Positions 1 to 6,541 of a stretch of DNA of 7,693 nt are shown piece by piece. The notes beneath the pieces were generated by a model. It saw nothing but the letters and a program-made list of their open reading frames with translations. It had not been told where the DNA came from and ran no database searches. Every line of letters begins with the position of its first letter. Position 1 is the stretch's first letter. The DNA is from CAYNDB01 sp964395915 (GTDB taxonomy: Bacteria > Nitrospinota_A > UBA7883 > JAJRTC01), in NCBI GenBank assembly GCA_964395915.1, contig CAYNDB010000110.1, positions 1 through 7,693 on the forward strand, given 5' to 3'. The position numbers and the translations under genes were made by a program.

Positions 1-1
1 C

Positions 2-1705
2 GTTACCAAAATAATACCGGCCACTGAAGCGCGGTATCGTGGGCCTTTTGACGCTGGGAATAAAAAGGATGGCGACCGAATTGTCACAAGGTTGATTCCC
101 TTGAAAAACGTAAACTCCCAGGAGCTTGTGAATATCCTGCGGCCATTGATTCCACCCACAAGCTTTATTACAGCATATTCCAGAACAAACACGCTGATAC
201 TGGCGGATTACGCTTCAAATGTTGAAAAGATTCTGACCATAGTAAAGCAGCTTGATTCGCCAAACAACGAGGAGATCATAACTGTCGCACATCTCAGGTA
301 CGCTGGAGCCAAAGAGCTGGCAGGCAGGCTGGAGAAGATATTCAGCGGCAATACAAGCTCCGTTCGCAAAGGCAGGCCGACTCCTGTTCCTAAAGGGAAA
401 CCACGTCCCTCAGGTGGCAGATCATCGGGATGGGGGCAAGTCGCTCCTCAGATTATTTATGACGACAGGATTAACGCCGTCATAATAATTGCCAGCAAAT
501 CGCAGACAAACAGCATTTTGTCTTTGATAGAAAAGCTTGATATCGTCCAGCCATCAGGCCGAGGGCGAATAAAGGTCTATTATCTGAAAAACGCTGATGC
601 GGAAGAGTTGGCGAAGGTCCTGAACAATATTACAAAATCCCAGACCAAAACAACGGGCCGTAAAAAAATCACGTCCAGAGGGTCTTTCAAGCTTCAGGAT
701 AAAGTGACCATCACACCGGATAAAGCCACAAACTCTCTCGTCATCACAGCCGCTGTTGAGGATTATGAAACGATAAGAGAGGTTATAGAAAAGCTTGATA
801 AAAGGCGGAGACAGGTTTTTGTCGAAGCGTTGATAATGGAGGTTACCACCGACAGAAAACGGGCGTTCGGCATTGAATGGCGAACCACGGGCGACTTTAC
901 TCAAGGCGGGCTGAAAGCTATTGGAGGCGTAAGCTCCGGGACTATAGAAGCGGTTGCGGGAAACCCGTTGAACGCTCCAGCCGGCCTTACCATAGGCGTT
1001 GTGGACGGAGTGATTAACTTCGCCGGAAAAGAGTTTTTAAACCTTGGCGCCCTTATGCACGCGCTGGAAACAGAAACCGGGATCAACATCCTTTCCACCC
1101 CGAATATCATGACGACCGATAACGAGGAGGCTGAAATTGTTGTAGCGCAGAATGTGCCTTTTGTGACAGGCCAGTCCCAGAACACGGGAGGTACAACGCT
1201 TACCACTATCGAGCGGAGAAATATCGGTATTACTTTAAGAATCAAGCCGCAGATATCGGAGTCGAACGAAATTAAACTTTCCGTGTATCAGGAAATATCC
1301 TCCATATCTCCAACGCAGCTTGAAAAAGCGCAGGACTTGATAACGTTTACGAGATCGATAAAAACCACCGTGATTGTGAACGATAAACAGAACATAGTGA
1401 TAGGTGGTCTTATGCGCGACGACCTGAATGACTCCGCGAGCAAGGTTCCGTTGTTTGGAGATATTCCACTATTGGGATGGCTGTTCAAATCGGAGACCAA
1501 ACAGAAGCAGAAGACAAACCTGCTGGTTTTTCTGAGGCCGCACATTATTCGAAACGAAAAAGATATCGCCGCTCTTACAGACCTGAGCCAGGAGCGTCTT
1601 AACGTGAAACCGGGGGATTATTATATTGACAAGCCCCGGGTAGAAAAGAAAGAGCCTGAAAAAAAACCGGATTACGACAATTGGGAGACCGAAGATGATC
1701 TCTAA
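2..1705 (+). CDS. gspD: Type II secretion secretin GspD, 5' end outside window
   Basis: This is the outer-membrane secretin that forms the multimeric exit channel of the T2SS. The frame is open from base 2, giving 567 visible residues; the signal peptide and N0 domain must lie upstream. In order I see N1 (about 80-260, with IPLKNVNSQELVNILRPLI), N2 (about 275-545), N3 (about 560-820, with VYYLKNADAEELAKVL), and the secretin domain (about 830-1550). The secretin signature VPLFGDIPLLGWLF and the following LLVFLRPHII (about 1445-1545) are diagnostic, as is the gate-region segment NVPFVTGQSQNTGG. N2 carries a basic, Pro/Gly-rich insert of about 30 residues (about 350-440). After the barrel there is a short charged tail rich in Lys, Glu and Asp; I cannot say whether it binds a pilotin. 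The TTG at 92 is not the start, because N1 homology continues upstream of it. Stop is TAA. The call is firm; a type IV pilus PilQ is less likely because the neighbours are all gsp genes. Confidence 0.96.
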   Translation, partial: VTKIIPATEARYRGPFDAGNKKDGDRIVTRLIPLKNVNSQELVNILRPLIPPTSFITAYSRTNTLILADYASNVEKILTIVKQLDSPNNEEIITVAHLRYAGAKELAGRLEKIFSGNTSSVRKGRPTPVPKGKPRPSGGRSSGWGQVAPQIIYDDRINAVIIIASKSQTNSILSLIEKLDIVQPSGRGRIKVYYLKNADAEELAKVLNNITKSQTKTTGRKKITSRGSFKLQDKVTITPDKATNSLVITAAVEDYETIREVIEKLDKRRRQVFVEALIMEVTTDRKRAFGIEWRTTGDFTQGGLKAIGGVSSGTIEAVAGNPLNAPAGLTIGVVDGVINFAGKEFLNLGALMHALETETGINILSTPNIMTTDNEEAEIVVAQNVPFVTGQSQNTGGTTLTTIERRNIGITLRIKPQISESNEIKLSVYQEISSISPTQLEKAQDLITFTRSIKTTVIVNDKQNIVIGGLMRDDLNDSASKVPLFGDIPLLGWLFKSETKQKQKTNLLVFLRPHIIRNEKDIAALTDLSQERLNVKPGDYYIDKPRVEKKEPEKKPDYDNWETEDDL

Positions 1706-1714
1706 AAACTGGAT

Positions 1715-3343
1715 ATGAACGCTCAAGATACTTTTGACAAAAGCCGTAAAAGCGAAGGCGTCGGCGACTTATCGGCGGGGCAAGCTTTAAGTCCTGAAAA
1801 AATCGCCGCAAAGCTTGGGTTGCCGTGGCTCGACAAGGTAAACGTGGAAGAGCTTGACCGGGAGCTTATCTCCCGCACATCGTTCCAGTTTGCAAAGTCG
1901 AATATATTGCTGCCTCTAAAAGAAGAGGACGGGCGCCTGATCGTAGCGCTGGCAAACCCGTTTAACACGCAACCGCTCGACGACTTGAGGCTGATATACG
2001 ACCTGCCGGTGGAGACTGTGGTGGTTGATGGCGAAACATTGCTGGACGCGATAAACAGGGCGTACGATCTTTCAGCCGATTCAGCCAGCGAAATAATAGA
2101 CGACATCGCCGTTGATGAGGACCTTGACGCCATTGTGCATGGCTTGCCGGAAGACCTTCTCGAAACCTCCGCAGAAGCTCCCGTCATCCGGCTTGTCAAC
2201 TCCATATTGCTTCAGGCGGCCAAAGAGAAGGCGTCGGACATACATATTGAGCCATACGAAAGGGATATCGCTGTGCGGTTTCGATTGGACGGAGCGTTAC
2301 GCAACGTCGTTCATCCGCCTAAAAAGCTCCAGCCGCTCATAGTATCCAGGGTGAAAATCATGGCGGGGCTCGATATAGCGGAAAAACGTCTGCCTCAGGA
2401 CGGAAGGTTGAAAATCGTCATAGCGGGCAAGGAAATTGATATTCGTATAAGCGTCATTCCCACGGCTCACGGTGAGCGGGTGGTGATGCGTCTTTTGGAC
2501 AAGGGCTCGATGCTTCTCGGGTTTGAGCAAATCGGCATCAAAGGCGAGTTCAAGGATAGAATAGAAAGGCTCGCCACCACACCACACGGCATGATACTTG
2601 TTTCCGGGCCGACAGGCTCCGGCAAAACCACCACGTTATATACGGCGTTGAGCCATATTAATTCGCCGGACAAGAACATCATAACTGTTGAGGATCCGGT
2701 GGAATACCAGTTGCCCGGCATAGGACAGATGCAGGTGAATTCGAAAATAAACCTGACATTCGCCTCCGGCTTGCGCTCCATATTGAGGCAAGACCCTGAC
2801 GTTATAATGGTGGGAGAGATACGAGACAACGAAACAGCGCAGATCGCTACCCAGGCGTCTCTTACAGGTCACTTGGTGTTTTCAACGATCCATACGAATG
2901 ACGCGGCCGGAGCGATCACGCGGCTTGTGGATATGGGTATAGAGCCGTTCCTTATCGCGTCGTCGCTGCTGGCGTCTATCGCGCAGAGGCTTGCGCGCGT
3001 GCTTTGCAAACAATGCCGTGAAGCATATTCGCCACGGGCCGAAAACCTTATGCAGATAGGGCTTACTCCTGTTAACACCCCCCCGGACACTATTTTCTAT
3101 CGACCAAAAGGGTGTGAGGCGTGCGGCAATACGGGATATAGAGGGCGCACGGGAATATTCGAGCTTTTGATTATCGATGAAGATATAAGGTCGCTGATCG
3201 TTAAGAAAGCGGACGCCGGAGCGATCAAAAAAAGCGCCATAGAACGTGGATTTAAAAGTATGCGGCAGACAGCCGCGGATGCCGTGACATCTGGAATAAG
3301 CTCGTTGGAAGAAGTGGTCCGTGTGACGTCGGACATTAATTAG
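1715..3343 (+). CDS. gspE: Type II secretion assembly ATPase GspE
   Basis: Cytoplasmic AAA-like secretion ATPase (PulE/VirB11 superfamily) that powers pseudopilus assembly. It has 542 residues, slightly longer than the roughly 500 usual for the family. The N-terminal N1E-type domain (about residues 25-120), which docks on GspL in known systems, is followed by an acidic linker (about 125-150) and the N2E/C-terminal ATPase domains. Visible motifs are Walker A GPTGSGKTT (298-306), Asp box IITVEDPVEYQ (321-331), Walker B RQDPDVIMVGEIRD (358-371, with catalytic Glu368), and His box GHLVFSTIHTNDA (385-397). A tetracysteine zinc site, C431-x2-C434 and C467-x2-C470, is intact and is typical of GspE/PilB. 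All catalytic residues are present. ATG 1715 lies 9 bases after the gspD stop with only a weak Shine-Dalgarno, so coupling to gspD translation is likely. Stop is TAG. PilB is the alternative family, but the gsp context settles it. Confidence 0.97.
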   Translation: MNAQDTFDKSRKSEGVGDLSAGQALSPEKIAAKLGLPWLDKVNVEELDRELISRTSFQFAKSNILLPLKEEDGRLIVALANPFNTQPLDDLRLIYDLPVETVVVDGETLLDAINRAYDLSADSASEIIDDIAVDEDLDAIVHGLPEDLLETSAEAPVIRLVNSILLQAAKEKASDIHIEPYERDIAVRFRLDGALRNVVHPPKKLQPLIVSRVKIMAGLDIAEKRLPQDGRLKIVIAGKEIDIRISVIPTAHGERVVMRLLDKGSMLLGFEQIGIKGEFKDRIERLATTPHGMILVSGPTGSGKTTTLYTALSHINSPDKNIITVEDPVEYQLPGIGQMQVNSKINLTFASGLRSILRQDPDVIMVGEIRDNETAQIATQASLTGHLVFSTIHTNDAAGAITRLVDMGIEPFLIASSLLASIAQRLARVLCKQCREAYSPRAENLMQIGLTPVNTPPDTIFYRPKGCEACGNTGYRGRTGIFELLIIDEDIRSLIVKKADAGAIKKSAIERGFKSMRQTAADAVTSGISSLEEVVRVTSDIN

Positions 3344-3345
3344 GA
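3342..3345 (+). promoter_or_regulatory. Ribosome binding site of gspF
   Basis: An AGGA motif overlaps the gspE stop codon and lies 9 bases before the gspF ATG at 3355. It supports that start and suggests that ribosomes finishing gspE help load gspF. Confidence 0.55.
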
Positions 3346-3354
3346 AAACATAAG

Positions 3355-4572
3355 ATGCCGGTTTTTGAATATCAGGGCTACAGCGCTAAAGGAAAAAAAA
3401 TCGCCGGTATTGTGGACGCCGATAACTCCAAAACCGCCAGGGTGAAACTGCGTCAGCAAGGAATTCTGGCAACCAAGGTAACCGCCGATGTCCGTGGCAA
3501 GGAAATGTTGCGCAAACCTGTGAGCGCTATTTTCAACCGGATCAAGGCCAAGGAGATCACCACTTTTACAAGACAGCTTGCCACATTGCAGATAGGCGGG
3601 CTTACGCTTATGGAGTCGTTAAACGCATTGCGTGAACAGTTCACCAACGTACAGGTTAAAAAAATGGTGTCCGACATAAGGGAGCAGGTGGCCCAGGGGT
3701 CGTCGCTGGCCGATGCGCTGGCTCAGCATCCAGACCAGTTTGATCCGCTATATGTAAACCTCGTCCGTTCAGGCGAAACTTCAGGCTCTCTTGACGAGAC
3801 CTTGACACGGCTTGCTGTTTTTCAGGAGAATCGTCTGCGCCAACGCTCAAAACTTTCCGCCGCGATGGTATACCCGATGTTCATGGCGCTGGTCGGTGGC
3901 GGAGTGCTTTTATATCTGCTTGTTTCGGTGACGCCGAAAGTGAAAACCATGTTCGAGGATATGAACCAGGTTTTGCCCGCGCCCACTATAATACTGCTTT
4001 CCGTATCAGATTTTCTGGTCAACTGGTGGCTGATAATCCTTGCTGGGCTTGTCGCTATTATGTTCGGTTTGCGCCGATATTTTAAAACGGAGAAGGGTGG
4101 GGTAGTTTACGACAGGGTGATTCTCAAAATCCCTGTTTTTGGAAACCTTGCTCGTGTCGCCGCTATTTCCCGTTTTACGAGGACTTTATCGGTTTTGCTG
4201 ACTGGAGGCGTTACGCTTATCGAGTCCCTGAAAGTGACAGGGAAAGTAATTGGAATCAGGCCGCTGGAGCTTGCCATAGATCAGGCGATAATAAATATTA
4301 CGGAGGGACAGGCGATGTCCGATCCGTTGCGCCGCTCCGGCATGTTTCCGCCAGTGGTGACACAAATGATAGACGCAGGCGAGAGGTCGGGGACACTGAC
4401 GGATATGTTATCGAAGATAGCCGACGCATACGATTTTGAGGTTGAAACCGCGGTTGAGGCGCTTATGGCGCTTGTGGGGCCCGTGCTTATCCTTGTGATG
4501 GGGCTTGTTGTGGGCTTTATCGTATTGTCGATACTTTTACCGATATTCGAATTGTCACAATTTACCGGATAA
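3355..4572 (+). CDS. gspF: Type II secretion inner-membrane platform protein GspF
   Basis: Polytopic inner-membrane protein of the T2SS assembly platform, PulF/PilC family, thought to pass GspE motion to the growing pseudopilus. It has 405 residues, normal for the family. The N-terminus (MPVFEYQGYSAKGKKIAGIV) is the classic GspF opening. Two homologous T2SSF cytoplasmic domains are visible: about residues 68-191 and 271-393. They share aligned motifs: FTRQLATLQIGGLTLMESL (71-89) with FTRTLSVLLTGGVTLIESL (274-292), and RSGETSGSLDETL (138-150) with DAGERSGTLTDML (340-352). Three membrane helices are predicted by eye at about 171-192, 211-239 and 372-397. The start at ATG 3355 is 11 bases after the gspE stop. 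Stop is TAA. The protein looks complete, with nothing missing. Confidence 0.97.
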   Translation: MPVFEYQGYSAKGKKIAGIVDADNSKTARVKLRQQGILATKVTADVRGKEMLRKPVSAIFNRIKAKEITTFTRQLATLQIGGLTLMESLNALREQFTNVQVKKMVSDIREQVAQGSSLADALAQHPDQFDPLYVNLVRSGETSGSLDETLTRLAVFQENRLRQRSKLSAAMVYPMFMALVGGGVLLYLLVSVTPKVKTMFEDMNQVLPAPTIILLSVSDFLVNWWLIILAGLVAIMFGLRRYFKTEKGGVVYDRVILKIPVFGNLARVAAISRFTRTLSVLLTGGVTLIESLKVTGKVIGIRPLELAIDQAIINITEGQAMSDPLRRSGMFPPVVTQMIDAGERSGTLTDMLSKIADAYDFEVETAVEALMALVGPVLILVMGLVVGFIVLSILLPIFELSQFTG

Positions 4573-4588
4573 ATAAAAATTGATATAC

Positions 4589-4595
4589 GGAGGAG
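4589..4595 (+). promoter_or_regulatory. Strong ribosome binding site of gspG
   Basis: GGAGGAG is the best Shine-Dalgarno in the window, in the 25-base AT-rich gap after gspF. GGAGG ends 4 bases before ATG 4598 and 13 before the in-frame ATG 4607. It argues against the TTG at 4580, which lies upstream of it. A strong site here fits the need for a large amount of the major pseudopilin. Confidence 0.7.
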
Positions 4596-4597
4596 AT

Positions 4598-5035
4598 ATG
4601 GGAAATATGCTTAAAAGTCGTTCAGGTTTTACGCTGATCGAAATATTGGTGGTCGTGGTCATACTCGGGATATTGGCCACCATGGTCATTCCAAAAATCA
4701 TGGGCAGGCCGGAAGAGGCGCGGCGCACAAAAGCGGCGGTTGACATAAAGTCGATCGAAACGGCGTTGAACCTTTACAAAATAGACAACGGCTCGTTTCC
4801 ATCAACCGAGCAGGGGCTTATTGCGCTTGTCGAAAAACCGGACACCGGCGAGATACCGCGCAACTGGAAAGTGGGCGGATATCTTAAAAAAGTTCCGAAA
4901 GACCCATGGGGGGCGGAATACGTATATCTTTCGCCAGGCTCAAGCGGTCCATATGACCTCTCGTCCTACGGCTCCGATAGTGAGCAGGGAGGTGAAGGGA
5001 AATACGCCGATATAAACAGCTGGGAGCTTAACTGA
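4598..5035 (+). CDS. gspG: Major pseudopilin GspG
   Basis: Main subunit of the T2SS pseudopilus, inserted in the inner membrane, cut and N-methylated by prepilin peptidase GspO, then polymerised. From ATG 4598 it has 145 residues. The type IV prepilin signature is SRSG^FTLIE, with cleavage after Gly10 and Glu at mature position 5 (Glu15), followed by a hydrophobic helix (about 11-32). Family-specific traits include ALNLYKIDNGSFPSTEQG (56-73), VPKDPWGAEYVY (99-110), and a C-terminal loop YDLSSYGSDSEQGGEG (119-134) that matches the calcium-binding loop of GspG proteins. The reading frame is open back to TTG 4580, but the strong GGAGGAG sits after that codon, so ATG 4598 is preferred; ATG 4607 would give a 7-residue leader and is also possible. 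Stop TGA directly abuts the gspH ATG. Confidence 0.96.
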   Translation: MGNMLKSRSGFTLIEILVVVVILGILATMVIPKIMGRPEEARRTKAAVDIKSIETALNLYKIDNGSFPSTEQGLIALVEKPDTGEIPRNWKVGGYLKKVPKDPWGAEYVYLSPGSSGPYDLSSYGSDSEQGGEGKYADINSWELN

Positions 5036-5554
5036 ATGTCGATGCGGCGGAACGGCGGATTTACGCTTATCGAGCTTTCCATTGTCGTGATGATAATCGC
5101 GATTATGGCTGGCGTATTGATCCCGCGTCTGCCGGATGTCACCGCCTCGCGTTTAAAATCGTCCTCACGGAAAATCGCGGGGACAATATCGTATATGTAC
5201 GACCGCGCCGCCGCTACACAGTTTACCTTCCGTCTTACGTTCGACTTGAAAAAAAATGAATATTACATCTCATTGCTTAACTCAAAGAACCAGTTCGAGG
5301 AAACCGAGCTTCCTTTTGTGAGGAGGACAAAACTGCCTGGCGGGCTTACGATTGCCGATATCAACGTAACTCCCAGGGGGAAAGTGACGCAAGGGAAAGC
5401 GATGATTCATTTTTTCCCGGGAGGATACATGGAGAGAGCGGTAATACACTTGAAAGATGATTCCTCTAACGAAGTTACGCTTATAACAAGGCCGCTTACA
5501 GGGAAAGTGAAAATTTTCAAGGGATACTTAGATGTCGCCGAAGTTAACGCATAG
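5036..5554 (+). CDS. gspH: Minor pseudopilin GspH
   Basis: Minor pseudopilin thought to join the tip complex (GspI-J-K) to the GspG shaft. It has 172 residues, typical of GspH. The leader is 8 residues with cleavage in NGG^FTLIE (after Gly8), Glu13 at mature position 5, and a hydrophobic helix to about residue 31. The rest is a beta-rich globular domain that includes a conserved-looking IHFFPGGYMERAVIHL segment (about 124-139); family assignment rests on this, the length and the position after gspG. ATG 5036 touches the gspG stop (TGAATG), with GGGAG at 5022-5026 nine bases upstream; ATG 5042 is a less likely alternative. Stop is TAG. The 3' end overlaps gspI by 23 bases. The GspH name is partly inferred from gene order, since minor pseudopilins diverge strongly. 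Confidence 0.9.
   Translation: MSMRRNGGFTLIELSIVVMIIAIMAGVLIPRLPDVTASRLKSSSRKIAGTISYMYDRAAATQFTFRLTFDLKKNEYYISLLNSKNQFEETELPFVRRTKLPGGLTIADINVTPRGKVTQGKAMIHFFPGGYMERAVIHLKDDSSNEVTLITRPLTGKVKIFKGYLDVAEVNA
5519..5524 (+). promoter_or_regulatory. Ribosome binding site of gspI inside gspH
   Basis: AAGGGA lies 7 bases before the gspI ATG at 5532 and within the last codons of gspH. It supports 5532 as the start, even though this makes gspH and gspI overlap. Confidence 0.6.
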
Positions 5555-5909
5555 AAGATGCGGCTTTACGTTACTGGAGATAATGGTGTCGCTTGCGATT
5601 CTCTCTATATCGCTTGTGACATTGCTTTCGGCCCACAACAGGGCGCTGTCGCTGAACGCGGAGGCGGCCACGCTCACCGACGCTGTGACGCTGGCGAGGG
5701 AGGAGCTGGAAAGGCTCTATATAAAGCCGCCTACGGAAAGCCTGGACGTTGAAAAAAAGAGAAGAAAGGACTATCCGTTATTCGAATGGCTTACGCAAAT
5801 AAAGGAAACTCCTTTTGAAAATATCGTGGAGGCGCGGGTAGTGGTGTATAAAATAAAAGGTGGAGAAAGTCCGCCAGTAGTGTCGCTGAAAGCGTATCTG
5901 GCAAGATGA
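5532..5909 (+). CDS. gspI: Minor pseudopilin GspI
   Basis: Minor pseudopilin of the pseudopilus tip; in studied systems it is the core to which GspJ and GspK bind. It has 125 residues, the usual GspI length. The 11-residue basic leader ends at RRCG^FTLLE (after Gly11), with Glu16 at mature position 5 and a hydrophobic helix to about residue 34. The stretch DAVTLAREELERL (50-62) matches the helix that typically follows in GspI. It starts inside gspH (23-base overlap) in another frame, and its TGA stop shares ATGA with the gspJ start, so translation is probably coupled on both sides. A 64-codon reading frame starting at 5558 on the same strand is only a shadow of this gene. Confidence 0.93.
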   Translation: MSPKLTHRRCGFTLLEIMVSLAILSISLVTLLSAHNRALSLNAEAATLTDAVTLAREELERLYIKPPTESLDVEKKRRKDYPLFEWLTQIKETPFENIVEARVVVYKIKGGESPPVVSLKAYLAR

Positions 5910-6541
5910 GCGGAGTAAGAAAAGGTGGATTTACTTTGATAGAAGTCCTTGTCGCTTCGGCGATCTTTTCTATTATAGCCATGATGTTGTTTGGCTCTTT
6001 CAACGGTGTTCTGGCCGCCGGAAGAGGAATGGATGAGCGGGCGGAGCTTATGAGCGCCTCGCGGTTTATCATTCGTAAGCTTACAGAGGATTTGCTGTCC
6101 GCTTCGCTATTGCCAAATAACAGTGAAGGACATTTTACCGGGATCAATAGCGGTGGAAGCGAGCGCCAGACAGATGAGATACGTTTTACAGGGTTTGGAA
6201 GGCGCGCTCTTTTTGTGAACTCGGGCTCCGACCAGGCGGAGATTACATGGCGTGTTGTGAAAGTTGGCGATGGGCGGGACCTGGTATTAACGAGAAGCGA
6301 AAACCCTTATGTGCTCGACCTCGTGGCGTCCAAGAAAATGAGCGAAGAGCTGGTGGTCACAGAAAATATAAAATCTTTTAACGTACGTTATCTCTATCGT
6401 GGGGAATGGCGGGACAGTTTCGAATCAAAAATTAGAAACGCTTCTCCTGTCGCCGTGGCGGTCGATTTTGTTTTGGAGGATGAAAAAAATAATAAGCTTA
6501 AAAAGAGCATGTTGGTAGCTGTCGGTGGAGGGGTAAAATGA
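5906..6541 (+). CDS. gspJ: Minor pseudopilin GspJ
   Basis: Minor pseudopilin of the tip complex with GspI and GspK. It has 211 residues, as expected for GspJ. An 8-residue leader ends at KGG^FTLIE (after Gly8), Glu13 is mature position 5, and the hydrophobic helix runs to about residue 30. Family traits are the segment SASRFIIRKLTEDLLSASLL (50-69, corresponding to the usual R-x-L-x-x-D-L region), DEIRFTGFG, and a C-terminal domain with NIKSFNVRYLYRGEWRDSF (about 154-172). ATG 5906 overlaps the gspI stop as ATGA and has no clear Shine-Dalgarno, so re-initiation by the gspI ribosome is the likely mode. Its own stop again overlaps the next start as ATGA. Confidence 0.94.
   Translation: MSGVRKGGFTLIEVLVASAIFSIIAMMLFGSFNGVLAAGRGMDERAELMSASRFIIRKLTEDLLSASLLPNNSEGHFTGINSGGSERQTDEIRFTGFGRRALFVNSGSDQAEITWRVVKVGDGRDLVLTRSENPYVLDLVASKKMSEELVVTENIKSFNVRYLYRGEWRDSFESKIRNASPVAVAVDFVLEDEKNNKLKKSMLVAVGGGVK
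6527..6531 (+). promoter_or_regulatory. Ribosome binding site of gspK inside gspJ
   Basis: GGAGG within the last codons of gspJ lies 6 bases before the gspK ATG at 6538. It supports that start in addition to the ATGA overlap. Confidence 0.65.

Noticed and set aside
554..1245. Antisense reading frames opposite gspD
   Set aside because: They mirror the conserved secretin codons, have no ribosome binding signals that I can see and no recognisable domains; the same holds for the other minus-strand frames across the window.
1571..1600. Loss of Glu5 in GspK as a defect (gene at 6538-7467)
   Set aside because: Lack of Glu at mature position 5 is a normal trait of the GspK family, so it is not an anomaly.
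92..1705. TTG at 92 as the start of gspD
   Set aside because: The frame is open from base 2 and encodes clear N1-domain sequence before the TTG; the true start lies upstream of the window.
3393..3400. Run of eight A in gspF and run of seven C in gspE (3078-3084) as frameshift sites
   Set aside because: Both frames continue with full family-typical protein on either side, so there is neither an indel nor evidence for programmed slippage.
4580..4597. TTG at 4580 as the start of gspG
   Set aside because: The strong GGAGGAG lies after this codon and immediately before ATG 4598; a leader of 10 residues from 4598 is typical.
4573..4597. Possible terminator or promoter in the gspF-gspG gap
   Set aside because: Only 25 AT-rich bases with no inverted repeat and no room for a convincing -35/-10 pair; it appears to be just the leader for the gspG ribosome binding site.
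5558..5752. Same-strand reading frame of 64 codons inside gspI
   Set aside because: Lies wholly within gspI in another frame, with Gly/Ala/Arg-rich, family-less translation; it would also be the tail if the gspH TAG were read through, but nothing supports it.
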